A stretch of DNA of 43,794 bases from Porogramme epimiltina (Eukaryota; Basidiomycota; Agaricomycetes; Polyporales; Polyporaceae). A program made the translations under genes and the position numbers. The stretch is from assembly GCA_900155495.1 (NCBI GenBank), contig FTLJ01000013.1, positions 1 through 43,794 on the forward strand, given 5' to 3'. The notes below the pieces were generated by a model. The model worked only from the letters and a program-made list of their open reading frames with translations, was not told the DNA's origin and searched no databases. Shown piece after piece: positions 1 through 11,256 of the stretch; the first letter of the stretch is position 1, and every line of letters begins with the position of its first letter.

Positions 1-90
1 ATGTGTAGAAGAGCCAGTGCGGGAATAGGGCGGGGGGTGCTGCGGTAGGGCGGGGCGGGCTGCGGTAGTTGTGGGCGAGCAAGATATAAA

Positions 91-207
91 GGAGCATCGC
101 TGCGCGAAAGACAGACCCAGCATCGCTTCGCGAGAAACAGTATCGCTGCGCGAAAAACAGACCCCAGCATCGCTTCGCGAGAAACAGTATCGCTCCGCGA
201 AAGACAG
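91..207. repeat. Short GC-rich tandem repeat
   Basis: About five half-units of roughly 23 bases follow one another. They alternate between a form ending in cgaaagacagaccc and a form ending in cgagaaacagta, each beginning with tcgctgcgcga, tcgcttcgcga or tcgctccgcga. One 30-base segment recurs almost exactly at about 119 and 164. Just upstream, at 17-70, a GC-rich motif (gctgcggtagggcgggg) is also repeated. No coding role is apparent, and the open frame through the repeat looks fortuitous. Confidence 0.75.
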
Positions 208-263
208 ACCCACACCCGGCCCGCGCCGGGCCCTCGTCCCTCGGGCCCGGTCCAGAATTGACC

Positions 264-314
264 CCATCCCTTAGGTCGTGGTCCTGGGTTCAATTCCCAG
301 TTAGGCCCTTTTTT
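264..314 (+). tRNA. Partial tRNA: T arm, acceptor 3' strand and Pol III terminator
   Basis: A perfect T arm is present: stem CTGGG at 284-288, loop TTCAATT at 289-295, stem CCCAG at 296-300. The segment ggttcaattcc matches a B box. The acceptor 3' strand TTAGGCC (301-307) and a discriminator C follow, then six T at 309-314, which fits a Pol III terminator. The matching 5' strand (GGCCTAA) is absent from the preceding 260 bases, and no convincing D or anticodon arm is seen. This is therefore a 3' half, either a truncated tRNA or a tRNA-derived element. It ends next to the tandem repeats. Confidence 0.5.
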
Positions 315-646
315 CTACGCCTTTTCATTTATGCCATTCTGCTCCTATTTTCATAATTTTATGAAAAGGATTGAGGCCGCCAGAAAATGCGCGGAGTCGA
401 GAGGTGGGAAGGAGCGACGTGGAGGCAGGCGCTAGGGTATTCCATTGCGATCGCACCTTCACCATCTCGGCCACCATCGACGCACTCCGCCTCCAAGTGC
501 CTGTGCCGCCGCATGGCCTATCTTTCCGAACGCATGGACGGCGCGGAGGAAGGCATTGGCGGCCGGAAGTCGTCCAAAGCGCTCGGGCGGATCATAACGT
601 CTAAACACTCGACCGCGCCAGTCCTCAAGCCTGCACCTCCACCACC

Positions 647-2622
647 ATGATCACCCGGCGAGCACTCACCTCCCTGCGACGCACCCCGCTCGCCCGCGGT
701 CTCTCTTCTCGGGCCTCGGCCGTTCTCTCTGCCTTGGACATCCGCGCCGACACTGAGCTCTCCGGCGTATACGACGGCGAGTGGACGGGCTCTGGCGAGG
801 TCTTGGAGAGCGTCTGCCCTACGACAGGCGAGGTGCTCGCGAGAGTAAAGTCGGTACGTGCGAGGCGCGTCTCTGGGTGCACTGTATTGACGCGTTCTTC
901 AGGCCACGCCCGCGGAAGTCCAGCGTGCGTTGGAGCGCAGTCGAGAGGCATACAAGGTCCTCAGGCTCGTGCCCGCCCCGAAGCGCGGAGAAGTCCTCCG
1001 GCAGATCCGTGAGGCGCTTGCTGCCAAGGTATGTGCGCTCTACCCCGCGTTCGCCGCCCTGCCTGAACGCATGTCCCCAGCGCGATGACCTCGGAGCTTT
1101 GATCTCATTGGAGATGGGCAAAATCCGGACAGAGGGAGAGGGTGAGGTGCAAGAGTTTGTCGACATTGTGAGTTTCGCCGTTCTCCCCGTCCAGCTCGCG
1201 CGTAAACGCCGTTCCAGGCAGACTATGGCGTTGGGCTGTCAAGGATGATGAACGGCCGCGTCGTCGCCTCGGAGCGTCCGGGCCACAGCATCCTCGAGGT
1301 ACCCAACCCTCTCGGCGTCGTCGCTGTCCTCTCCGCGTTCAACTTCCCCGTCGCCGTGTACGGCTGGAACCTCGCCCTCGCGTTCGCCGCCGGCAATGCG
1401 ACGCTCTGGAAGCCCGCACCGAGCACACCCCTCTGCTCCATCGCGGTGACGAAGATCGTCTCCGAGGTGCTGAAGAAGAACGGTATCCCCGGCGCCGCGG
1501 CGGGCCTCGTTACGGGCGGCAAGGCTGTTGGGGAGAAGGTCGTCGGTAGCACCGACGTCGACATGGTCTCGTTCACTGGCAGCGAGGCCGTCGGACGCGA
1601 GGTCGGGAAAGCAGTGCAAGCACGGTTCGGAAAGGTGCTCCTCGAGCTCGGCGGAAATAATGGTACGTTGCACGTCGCATATCTACCTCGTCGTATTCTC
1701 AACCGCCATCCAGCCGCGGTTGTCATGCCCGACGCAGACCTCGACATGGCTGTCCCCGCGGTCTTCTTCGGCGCCGTAGGCACGGCCGGGCAGCGCTGCA
1801 CCTCTACGCGCAGGCTCTACCTCCACTCCTCCGTCGTCCAGTCCTTCCTCTCGCGCCTCGAGTCGCTCTACCAGTCGGTCCGACCCGGCGACCCCCTCGC
1901 GCGCGGCACGCTCCTCGGCCCGCTGCACTCGCGCGCGGCGATGGGCGTGTACCACGACGCGATCGAGCACCTGCACACGACGGGCGCGGAGATCCTCACT
2001 GGCGGCGCGCCGTACAAGGACCTCTCGGCCCCGCTCGACGGGGGCAACTTCGTTATGCCGACGATCGCGATCCCGCAGGAGGTGAACGTGAAGGACAGGG
2101 TGTGGAGCACGGAGACGTTCGCGCCGGTCCTCAACGTCGGCGTCTTTGACGAGCTCGAGCAGGCGATCGAGTGGAACAACGGTGTCCCGCAGGTGCGCTC
2201 TTGCCCCTTGTGCGGCTGCCCATACTTAGGACTTATCCACGCGTATGCAGGGCCTGAGCAGCAGCCTCTGGACCCGTGACATGCGCAACGTCGGCAAGTG
2301 GATCGGCCCCGCCGGCTCGGACGCTGGCATTGTGAACGTGCGTCCCAGGAACTGTAGTTCTATATACTAGGCTTAACCTTCGCACCAGGTCAACGTCGGC
2401 ACCAGCGGCGCAGAAATCGGCGCCGCGTTCGGCGGAAACAAGGCAAGCCTCCCCATTCTCCGGACCCACTTCTGATGTTGACACCCCACGCAGAGCACTG
2501 GCTGGGGTCGCGAGTCCGGCGGAGATGCGTGGAAGCAATACGTGCGCTGGAGCGCGTGCACGCTCAACTTCTCCGACGAGGCGCCTCTCGCCCAGGGTGT
2601 GCAGTTCTCCAACACCGCGTGA
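647..2622 (+). CDS. Aldehyde dehydrogenase, ALDH7 (antiquitin) type, mitochondrial
   Basis: Eight exons (647-853, 903-1028, 1081-1167, 1218-1662, 1714-2192, 2251-2337, 2389-2442, 2494-2622) join to 1614 bases and 537 residues. The first 25 or so residues are Arg/Ser-rich without acids, as in a mitochondrial presequence. The catalytic Cys is about residue 317 in GQRCTS, and the general-base Glu is about residue 283 in LELGGNN, the usual 34-residue spacing. The segments [12 protein letters not shown] and [11 protein letters not shown] are typical of ALDH7A1. Family members oxidise alpha-aminoadipic semialdehyde and betaine aldehyde with NAD+; the substrate here is inferred from family. Intron 7 (2443-2493) starts with GC, and the reading frame supports this donor. 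The C-terminal [14 protein letters not shown] is intact. No neighbour shares an obvious pathway. Confidence 0.93.
2443..2493 (+). other. GC-AG intron in the ALDH gene
   Basis: Exon 7 ends in AAG at 2442, the intron opens gcaagc and ends cgcag at 2493. This junction restores the conserved order FGGNK then [10 protein letters not shown]. No GT donor in the surrounding bases keeps the frame. Confidence 0.85.
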
Positions 2623-4623
2623 ACGCGCGCTGTTGGGAAGACGCCAGGATGAACAAGGCGGCTTCGTGATGGGAGCCGTCACTCCCCCGTCCAACCTGGG
2701 GCATCGCGCAGTTGAGATTTGACTGCAGCTCCACAAATGTCTACCCTCCCCTTCCAGTTGAGGGGAGCCATGGCTACAAAGGAACCTGCTCCTCATGAGA
2801 GCAGCTCCTCCCGGTAGCGTCCGGGAGGTGTGCTTGTATACTAGTAGTGAAGTCGTGGAATACGGATGGAGATTTGCTTTATAATTTTGGCCTTCGCGAG
2901 AACATCTCAGCAACCGCCGTTCATAGCTCTTTGACGCGCGAAGGCACGAATCGTACATCCTCGAGAAGCACGGAGGCTGACAGTGAATAATCCGAAGGCG
3001 TCCGGCCCTCACATAGCCCGCACAGGCCGCCGAACCAAACAGTACCCGAGCTATGATAGCTTTGTACCTAGGTTTCTAACAATGAGTCGGGTGTGTACAA
3101 GGGAAACTCAAGGCACCAAACATACTCATACAAACAGTCAGCACTGTACTGGCAAGTTCGCCTGTAGGATGAGCCCGGGAGTGTCTCGCTGTGCAGAGCT
3201 CTGCATACAAGCGTCAGAACAAAGTCGAATAAAATAAACGTTATTAGGGATACCAGCTGAGACGCAGTATGCGTAGACTGGCTGGCCCAGGTGACATCCT
3301 GGACTTGACCTCCGATGATAGGTCCGAGGTCGGAGTTGGGAACTTCGACAGCCTCTGCGAGACCATGGCGTCGAGCCATCCTTGTCGGTTTAGGGAGCTT
3401 GTATATGCTACATGTGACAACTCGCCCATTTCGGGACCGCTTCGACGATCGCTCGGAAGGAACATGGACGTCAGGCTGCCAGTTCGACAAGCACGGAGGG
3501 TTGAGTATACTCCGAAGGTGCTGAGTGGCAGCGGCATCGCGGCGCAGTGCCAGATATAGAGTTCGTGTACGTCTTCGATGCAGTCCGAGAAGTAGATGTG
3601 GTATGCCAACAGTTTATTGGGAGACGAGAGCCCACAATCAAAGAATTCTCAAAACCATAAGCAACTTGAATTGAACATCCTAGATTGATATGCTCCGTGT
3701 CGGGGCTGAGTCCTCTGCCCGACTTTTCAAAAATACTCTACGCTCGAATGACTCGGTGCGTGGAAAGCAAACACAACGTAAACACCTCATTCAGCACTTC
3801 TCGCTTCTCCGCTCCAGACGTCCTGTGCTTAGTGGATGACCGCGCGTTGCCTCCGGGATGATGACTCGGGCCCTGAAATGGCAACAAGGTGCAGTCGACT
3901 GGTCTTATGCGTTCAACGCCTCTGTTTCTTTCAAACACAGCCCACCAATAGAAGATTGCCGTCGTCGTCTTGGGAATAGGTAAACCCGATGCAATTCGCT
4001 GCGTACACAATGGCTAATTGGATAGCACACGCACAGGGTGAAGTGGATGAGGTGGATGAAGTTGCGAAGTCCAGACTTAAAAGGGCGGTCATTTGTAGAA
4101 GGGGAATGGGATCTGGGGAAAATATTTACGATTGAACTGAGTTGGTCAAGGTGATTTCATGGAGGGTCAGTGGCTACACGGAGAGAACAAAGATTTGGCT
4201 TCGTTGAAAAAGCATGCTAGACTGATCCAAAACGCCCAAGGAGGGGTGTAATCTGGGGGACTAGATACCGAATGCATATCAGAACTAATACGAGCCGATA
4301 CCACAGAGGAACTAATAACGTACACGCTAACCTGGGTTCAACCCGTCGACAATACGCTTGTATCTCCTTTGGTCCTCACCGTATGGCAGCCTGAGAGGGA
4401 TACCTACCAAAGCGCGAGGCCTACAAGAACACTGATCATAGCTTCCTTCGCCGTGGGTAGTCAGTTTTTCTCTGGTACGGATCCAGACCCTAGAAGGTGG
4501 GTTCGCAGCGGAAGCAGAGCTTTCACTCAGGCTACCGGAGAGTGACTGCTCGTCGGGGATTTCCCTGACAACTTAACTGAGGCCGTCAATGAGTAGTACT
4601 CCTTGGATGTCGGGGCTGAGAGG
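2623..4623. other. Intergenic stretch without a recognised gene
   Basis: About 2 kb lies between the aldehyde dehydrogenase and the secreted protein. Open frames of up to 140 codons exist on the - strand at 3068-3609, but they overlap each other, resemble no family known to me and have no convincing start or splice context. The phrase gtcggggctgag occurs at about 3699 and again at about 4609, just upstream of the next TATA box. Confidence 0.5.
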
Positions 4624-4630
4624 TATAAAG
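4624..4630 (+). promoter_or_regulatory. TATA box of the secreted-protein gene
   Basis: TATAAAG lies 86 bases upstream of the ATG at 4710. An upstream in-frame ATG at 4659 is only 35 bases from this box and would place extra residues before the signal peptide, so 4710 is preferred. Confidence 0.5.
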
Positions 4631-4709
4631 CCTACAGGCCGAGGGTGTCAACACGGCAGTGAACCACCCACTCGTCTGTCTCAGACTCACCAAGACAATC
4701 ACCTCCAAC

Positions 4710-5162
4710 ATGTTCTTCGCTTTGACCATCATCGCTACCTTTGCGTCCCTCCACGCGGCATTCGCCTCCCCGATTGCTGAGGTGTCCACCACCCCTCTCC
4801 TCCCACTTTCCCCCAAGGCCCTCACCCTCTCCACCACCACTCCCGTCGGTCTGACCGCCGCACGCGCCGCGCCGCGCACCACGCTCACCGCGCGCCAAGA
4901 ATTTCCCGCGTCGCTCCTGCTCTGCACCGACACCGTCTGCGGGTCGTGCACAGAGTTCAACCTCAGCGCATTCCCGGCCGGCGTCTGCGAGTTCTCTCTC
5001 GCGGGCTTCAATTCGGTCGGCATCCTCCAGCCGAGCGGCCAAGGTCTCCCGTTCGCGGTCGGCGTGGGCCCGACGTGCAGCAGCTTCGCGGCGATCCCGG
5101 AGGTAAACGAGTGCTTCAGTATTACTGGTGGGCCCTGGGTGCAGTGGGAGATCTTCGACTAG
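4710..5162 (+). CDS. Small secreted cysteine-containing protein
   Basis: A single exon encodes 150 residues. From the ATG at 4710 the protein opens with a classical signal peptide (MFFALTIIATFASLHAAFA, cleavage expected before SP). A Pro/Thr/Ser-rich linker runs to about residue 60, followed by the processing-like motif LTARQEF. The mature part has six cysteines (LLLCTDTVCGSC, GVCEF, PTCSSF, NECFSI), an even number that could form three disulfides. I recognise this as a lineage type of small secreted basidiomycete protein of unknown function, and assign no enzyme. A broken paralogue lies 840 bases downstream in the same orientation, so the pair probably arose by tandem duplication. Confidence 0.78.
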   Translation: MFFALTIIATFASLHAAFASPIAEVSTTPLLPLSPKALTLSTTTPVGLTAARAAPRTTLTARQEFPASLLLCTDTVCGSCTEFNLSAFPAGVCEFSLAGFNSVGILQPSGQGLPFAVGVGPTCSSFAAIPEVNECFSITGGPWVQWEIFD

Positions 5163-6005
5163 ATGCGTGGGTCGCTTCGTGCGCGAAAGGTGAGAGTTAA
5201 TGTGACTCGGCCGAGACTTAAGTGACTTACGAGGACGCGTGCTTGTATCAGGTTTCCCTGATATCTAAACGAGATTTTGGACGTCGAGAGTCAGAAAGTT
5301 GGGTGGCCTAGGGACGAAAGAACTTGCGAAATGTATTTGGTTTACGAGGTCCAGTGATATGGGTATGGAATGGTGCTTAAACTCGTGGGGATCAACAACT
5401 GAAAGTCATGTGGGATGCGGAAGTTCGATGAGCACGGAGGCTGAGGAGCGTTCCCAGGTCGTTTGCCTTGATCCTTGTGTTGGAGAATATAGAACTTCGA
5501 GTGCGATAGTATCCGGGTTGACAGGCCTGTGAAAGGACATTTTTGGAGTGTGTCGGAAGCACCTCGAGACGCGCATGCACAGGTTTTTACTCAGAGAAGA
5601 TCATAAAGAAGTGAGGAAACGCCACAGATGCTTCAAGGACGTTTTTCGTGCACATCACTCGGAGCTGAAAGAATGCCCCAGCTATTACTCAGCGGTATAT
5701 TCAAAATGACAGGTTGACATTAAAACTTACTCAACAAGTATACGATCCCTCACAAAACAGGCTTCTCGCGAGTCCATCCTGACCCCGACCGAGTAAAAGC
5801 ACCTTATAGAGCCACTTGTGCCTAATTATTCATGCCGTTCTTGGCTCCGGTGGATCCTCCGTTATTTTGCAACCTGATAGATAATCTGCGACATGAAGAG
5901 ATGAGCTGTCACTACTGGTATGTCGGCATGGGCATGGAATAAAGGACGCACTGGAATAAGAACCATCAATAGAACGCTGCCATTACTCGCATCACCCTTC
6001 AGACA
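5163..6005. other. Intergenic spacer between two secreted-protein paralogues
   Basis: No gene was recognised in this stretch. Short open frames at 5299-5580 show no signal peptide or family motif. Confidence 0.5.
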
Positions 6006-6457
6006 ATGGCCACGCCTTTTATGTTCGCTGCTGCCACCGTCACCACACTGACCGCGCTCCTCGCCTCCGCCGCACCCACCAACCCTATCATCGACACTTC
6101 CACATCCTCGCCTCTTGTCTCCATTGGCAACCTCACCCTGCCCTCTGCTGCACTCGCGGCGCGCCAGGAGTTCGCCGCGCTCCTCTTCCTCCGTCCCGAG
6201 ACGGCGCGCAACTGCGCGCTCACGATGAGCGGGATCGACATCGGGACGCTCACTAAGTTCACTGGGGTGTGCTTCACTGAAGGTGCGATCCAGTCTATCG
6301 GCATCGTTCAGGCAAGCGGATAGGGCCTTGGGACACTCGGGGTGGTCGTTGGCTCGTGGCCGGTCACGTGCCCGGAGTTCTTCCAGATCCCGGCCCTCAA
6401 CGAGTGCTTCATCGTGACGGGCCCCAGTCGTTCACCTCTTTCGAGCTCAGGAACTAG
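6006..6457 (+). pseudogene. Broken paralogue of the small secreted protein
   Basis: The frame opens with a hydrophobic signal peptide and then parallels the gene at 4710: LAARQEFAALLFL matches LTARQEFPASLLL, and QSIGIVQASG matches NSVGILQPSG. An in-frame TAG at 6321-6323 stands where the intact copy has CAG (Gln), consistent with a C-to-T change. Homology continues past it (VTCPEFFQIPALNECF), and one base has been lost near 6420-6426, since only the other frame reaches a matching C-terminus and stop at 6455-6457. The first cysteines of the intact copy are also missing (LRPETARNC). It is therefore a pseudogene unless it encodes a truncated 105-residue product. Confidence 0.8.
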
Positions 6458-6753
6458 GGTGGGTGGGTTGGACTTGTAGGACCTCTGAGATTGACTTTGA
6501 CGGTAATTTGGTGGGAAGGGGTCTTGAGCAAGCCTCGCCGGAGGACTATGCCGCTGCCGGGAATGTTGAAGGAAACGTCCATAATCATTCAGGGGTTCAT
6601 GCTGCTCGTCAATGTACTATACATACACGCACACTTCAAGACATAAGCAGATCCAGGGCTACATGGCAGAAAGACTGTCGGCGAAATGCACGTGAACGAA
6701 CGGTACAGACACATACCAAGTGCATGTGTGCAACCAACGTGCCGAATGAGGTT

Positions 6754-7428
6754 TTATGCGACATCCCCACGATCCCGCCGCTCCTCCTCACACATTACGA
6801 GGGAAAGGATGATTGCGTCGAGGATGGGGACAATCTCTGGTTGTATGTCGAGGCTCATCCTCTGTCGGGAAGGTCGGAAATGGTAGGTGTGGTTTACTTT
6901 TGCGACTGTCCGCTTTGATTCGCTGTCGATGAGCTACCAATTCCGAGGGTAAAGAGTTTAAAGGGAGGAGGGGCGAGAGGGCGTCGATGAGTCAAGAGGG
7001 AAACACCGCCAGCGGCAGCAGCACAAGGAGATTAACTTGGGATACTCACCTTAAGATCGTTCACAGCGGACCGCGTTTTCCAGACGTACCACTTGCCGTC
7101 CGGAGCCAGAAACTTCCGTGCACTTCCAAGACAGACACTTCAGCATACCCCTGGATGCGTTTAAAAGACAGGATACTCACCTCGTCACGCCCTTATTCTC
7201 CAGCCACTGAGACGCAGGCTTCGTCTCTCCAGCGAAGGTGATTCTATTCGCACCAATGCCCCATCTTCGCTGAAAGACTGCTATGGTTTCTCCTTGCGCG
7301 TCGGCGATGGTCGTCGTACGCTTGGCTACGAATCTGTAGGGAGTCTTGATGCTGTATAGGACATTGCCGTTCGCTGAGTCGGAAACGGACGTGTTCAAAG
7401 GATCGTTTGTGAGGAACTTCAGGTTCAT
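6754..7428 (-). CDS. DUF6593-type protein, copy 1
   Basis: The model is complement of 6754-6933, 7050-7122 and 7181-7428 and encodes 166 residues. The N-terminal MNLKFLTNDPLN with a following VLYSIKTP strand and KRTTTI is the DUF6593 signature as I recall it from basidiomycete genomes. Exon 2 (73 bases) encodes SARKFLAPDGKWYVWKTR. Exon 3 encodes LIDSESKRTVAKV and ends in the hydrophobic helix PEIVPILDAIILSLVMCEEE. Function is unknown. The intron positions and phases (2, then 0) equal those of all other copies in the window. No TATA box is evident upstream. This copy is isolated from the main array by the HET and kinase genes, and its DPLN motif links it to copies 10 and 11. Confidence 0.82.
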
Positions 7429-8108
7429 TGCCGCCGCCGACGTAGTCTTGTGCCCGAAAGACCTGAATTGTTCAGAAGACGTGACGGATTGGCTTCTTGG
7501 GGCCTGACACCGGGGAAGAAGTCGTCGAGCCGAGCAGGTTGAAAGTAGACCGGCCCGCCAGCAACGCCTGTTGCACGACGAGAGGGCGCGCGGGGACGAG
7601 TAAAGGAGGCCAAGTGTACCAGCACGGAGATGAGAGGGTCTGGGCCAGCGTGAGCACGGAAATGAGGGCGTATAGAGTTCTGTTCTCACCATGGGTTGTG
7701 GGACGCCACCGTCACCCTCAAGAAATTCTTCCTGTCAAGGTGCCAGTCCATGGAGACAAGTAGCACGAGGGAAGGCATTGCGACGAAAGGGCCAGAGGTA
7801 GAAGGTGGTGGGCCGGAAGGTCGATGATGGTGGTGGCAACAGGTAGAGGCTCGCTTAGATATAAAATATCCACTACACCAGGTCCGAAGAGCACAGCCGT
7901 TTTCATGAAATTGGTGGGCGCCCTTCGGCTACTCTGCATGATTAGCTTCGTCAAGCTCACTACCGGACTCTGGAAGTCCAATCTACTGTGCGCCCCACAA
8001 CCACTACCTCTCCTCTCGGCTTCTTTACGAGATTCAAGCACGCGCAATCACTTCGTAATATAGAACTACAGATCCGCTTCTGAGTATAAATGCACATCGC
8101 CCGTCGTA
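7429..8108. other. Spacer between DUF6593 copy 1 and the HET gene
   Basis: This holds the upstream region of copy 1 and the downstream region of the HET gene, both on the - strand. No other gene was recognised. The open frame extending copy 1 upstream lacks family resemblance before MNLKFL. Confidence 0.5.
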
Positions 8109-10468
8109 CTACACGATTTCTACCTCGACTACTTGGGCTGCATCTACCAACAACCCTATAGGGCCTGCTACATGGCGCGAGTCGAAGTATCCAACCCTGC
8201 GATACCTGATAGAGTCGCGGTTATCTTGCGTTGCTTCCTTTTCCCGCGCAATAAGTATTCCTTCCACTTCGTCCATATTGCGATGCAGGGGGACAGCCCA
8301 CAAGTCGTGGACGTCTCCATCGTCTTTGCTGTCAATGTACCCAGTCCCGATTGGCTCTTTGTCAGGGACTTCACTCGCCAAGATCCTTGGATCGACTGGC
8401 TGGTGATGACTCCCCTCCGAGAGCGACTCCTGGACCCTATACAAGTGATTGGATACCTGGATATCCCATACACATGGTAAAACAGGGCCGCGAAGGGTAA
8501 GGACGCCACCCGTCACCTCTCCAAACGGGACCTCTGCATACTTCAAGTCCACTTGGCACCTCACAACTTCTGCTACCGGCTCTCCTTCGCGGTGGGCGCC
8601 GCCAAACCTTCCCGCCGCGACGAGCCCGTCGACAGCCGCCCACGACCACGATGGCGCGCGGTAGCCCACTGGCCGGGGGATATCCGCGTCCGCGTGCTTC
8701 CACCACAGCAAGTCTGCGAGGAGCGTGTCGCGCCAGAGGCCCGCGAGGTATTCCCCACCGAACGCGTGCTGGAACGCCTCTGCGACGCCTCCGAACGCGA
8801 CGAGCTTGTCCGATGAGAGCGTGATCGCGCGCCGCGTGTAATCTTCTATGGCCGCCTGCCACGCGTGGCGCGCCGATTTCCATGCGGGCGAATGGCTCAC
8901 GAGACGCAGAGGAGGGCCTGGGGCGAAGAACTCGCTCGGGAGGAGGTTGTCGCGGTCGGGATGGTCGTTATGCGAGCCGCCGACGTTCTGGACGCCACCG
9001 GTGCGGCAGTGGTACTGGACGGTGTGTGAAGCGAACACAAGCGCGCGGGGAGACATGGCGTATTCCTGCATGCACCACCCCCGCGCGTGCACGGGCTCCG
9101 TCTCGGGGTAGTAGCTCCACCAGTGGTCGTATCCGTCCGAGGGGTCGTGAACCCAGACGGGGGAGATGCGCACTTTACCCACACGTGCCCTAGCAGGCTC
9201 GTTCGGGTCGCTTGAAGGTGGGCAAATGAAGGGAAATTCAATGTCGGGTGGATAGTAATTGGGAGGGACGTCGGACCGTGCTTCTAGGAAACCTACGCTG
9301 ACGCGCGGCGCACTGGCTGCAATGATCGTCACGTAGGCGTCGCGGTAAATGCGACCCATGCGCACGAGTTCGCGTAGCTTATCTTCACTTGAATCTTGAA
9401 TAATGCATAGGGTGTCTATCCAGAGGTACTGGATACCAAGCGCGTTGGTCGTGTGAATCGCGTCGCAGACCGTCTTTTTGAGCTCAGTGGGATCGATGAA
9501 AGTTAAGTAGGAGGAATAATTTGACGTCGTTGTCTTGTACGACTGGTCTTCACCCCAGACATAGCTCAAAGCAGCATAGGGGCCACGTAAGCCGCTTGTC
9601 TCCACAAGGCGAGGGTGATTGGGATCAGTACAGTCGATCAGGCGAGTGGGCAAGAACGGGGCGGGATCGATGAGAGGCAAGCATTCTTGGTGGGAATGAA
9701 CACACTCCTCGAGATTCTTCTTGGCAAGGGCTAGAGATTGAGGGGATCCCACGTCGACGATGCGGCTACGAGCGAAGATCCATTCAGAGGACGGATCATC
9801 TGACAACTTCAGCTCAGCCAGAACACTCCAGACCGTTTGTTAGGGCGAACGTACCTGTATCAGCATAAAGATACCCCTCAAATAGGAGAGCGTTGTTCAC
9901 GAAGAGGCAGAGCACTTGCGTGTCACTCGGAGAGCCTAGATATCCAAATTGAGGTCGAATACCGACGATCACGGTGAGGCGTGTCCCGGTGTTGTGATAG
10001 GTTTCATTGTTTATTGAGAGAATGAGCTGACACCACCTGCAACCCACGGTACTCTGAGATTGTAAGGTCTCATATGTACAGGCGTATGAATACCCGCCCT
10101 TAGGTTGAAGATCTTGGGAGCCTGGTCGAAGCAGTGGGGGGTGAAGTAATCCAAAGTATGCGGAGAAGACGCCTACCCAGCACTGCTGGCAGATGAACGA
10201 AGGTCGCTCACAAGTATTTTCTCTGGTATATCTTTTAGAAAATTCACACCGCCCATCATAATGGAGTGTGCACTCACCTGCTACCCTGAACCTCCATCGG
10301 AAGTGTCTCTGAACGGTCCTGAGGCATCGTGTCCGCAGAGACCGTAGAATCAAGTGCGGGTTCTGGACGGTGCTCCGAGGAGCCTCTATCCGGGCCTGTG
10401 TTTGCAAATGTCAGATCTTGTCGTTCTTTGAAGATGGGGAGAGAAAGAAGGGAGAAAATGCAGCCCAT
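8109..10468 (-). CDS. HET-domain protein with N-terminal acylation motif
   Basis: The model is complement of 8109-9799, 9855-10222 and 10278-10468, giving 749 residues. The HET blocks are in order: ALSYVWG (about 263-269), LGIQYLWIDTLCIIQD (about 307-322) and ARGWCMQEYAMSPR (about 425-438). An N-terminal cysteine-rich stretch (ICQQCW and CRWCQLIL) precedes them, as in many basidiomycete HET proteins. HET domains act in fungal heterokaryon incompatibility and cell death signalling, but many have no tested role. The start at 10468 is chosen because it splices in frame to the CQQC exon. The protein then begins MGCIFS, which fits an N-myristoylation site followed by a palmitoylatable Cys3, suggesting membrane attachment. 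No C-terminal domain after HET was recognised. Confidence 0.88.
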
Positions 10469-11027
10469 ATCTGCCGGCTGTGTATAGAGACGAAAGGCTC
10501 GGACAAAGCTCGGATGAGTCGTTGACTTATGTCACTTCCCAAGGTCTCGGCCAAGTGTCAAGAACGTCAACAAGAGCTCCATTGCCTGACTGTGCCCCAA
10601 CCACACGTGGTGACAAGGTGTTGGGTGCGCGTCGCGCGATGTCGTGAGTGGAGACCGCCCTGTTGCGCGGAGGCCTCCGCTAGCGGGTCCGTGCGCCCTC
10701 CTCCGGCAATTCCCGCTGAAAGGTCCGGCCATATGAGCGCCTGTTGCCTTCACTGAACGAACCACCAGCCTCAACAGATCGGCTAAGCTATGTTTGGTTT
10801 GTGTTTCCCTTTGGCGCCTCCTCTATCCATCGACCAACTAATATTTCGACTCCCTCAGTTCACGATCACTCGAAGATAGATAGAAACTGTTATAGCCAGA
10901 TGAATGCGGATCGTGAGCTAACACGCTGCATGGAGGAGCCGCGTTCGGTGGCTTGGAGGTCTCTACAACACGTCTGAGGCGCAGCCAAAATATCTCTTCC
11001 GTAGAGGAGGTAAGTGGCAGCGACATA
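10469..11027. other. Divergent promoter region between HET and kinase genes
   Basis: The HET gene reads leftward and the kinase gene rightward, so this stretch and the palindrome after it form a shared upstream region of about 790 bases. No clear TATA box or extra gene was seen. Confidence 0.5.
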
Positions 11028-11081
11028 GAGTAGACCTGAATGGGCTGACTGAGTAGTCAGTCAGCCCATTCATGTCTACTC
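11028..11081. repeat. Long inverted repeat (hairpin or cruciform)
   Basis: Arms of 25 bases (11028-11052 and 11057-11081) pair with a single mismatch around a 4-base loop, gtag. The inner 16 bases (tgaatgggctgactga) are perfectly complementary to the other arm. It lies about 175 bases before the kinase ATG. Confidence 0.88.
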
Positions 11082-11256
11082 GCTGTCTCTGCCAGCTGCG
11101 TGTTAGGATACCCCCAGTCGGAATCATAACGCCAGCCTCCAGACCCACGTATGTCCCTGCCTCCCCTTCGTCAATCTTCCTTGCCCCCTTCTTCTGTGCC
11201 CCTTCGTGTCCGTATCATCGCTCATATCTACTCGCTGTGCTATCACCACATCCTCG

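Noticed and set aside
249..263. Hairpin GGTC-loop-GACC with a 7-base loop containing GAA, considered as an anticodon arm for the partial tRNA
   Set aside because: The loop lacks U33, the stem is four pairs, and the distance to the T arm is too long.
3068..3609. Overlapping - strand open frames of 140 and 121 codons
   Set aside because: Neither has a recognisable motif, start context or splice partner; kept as intergenic.
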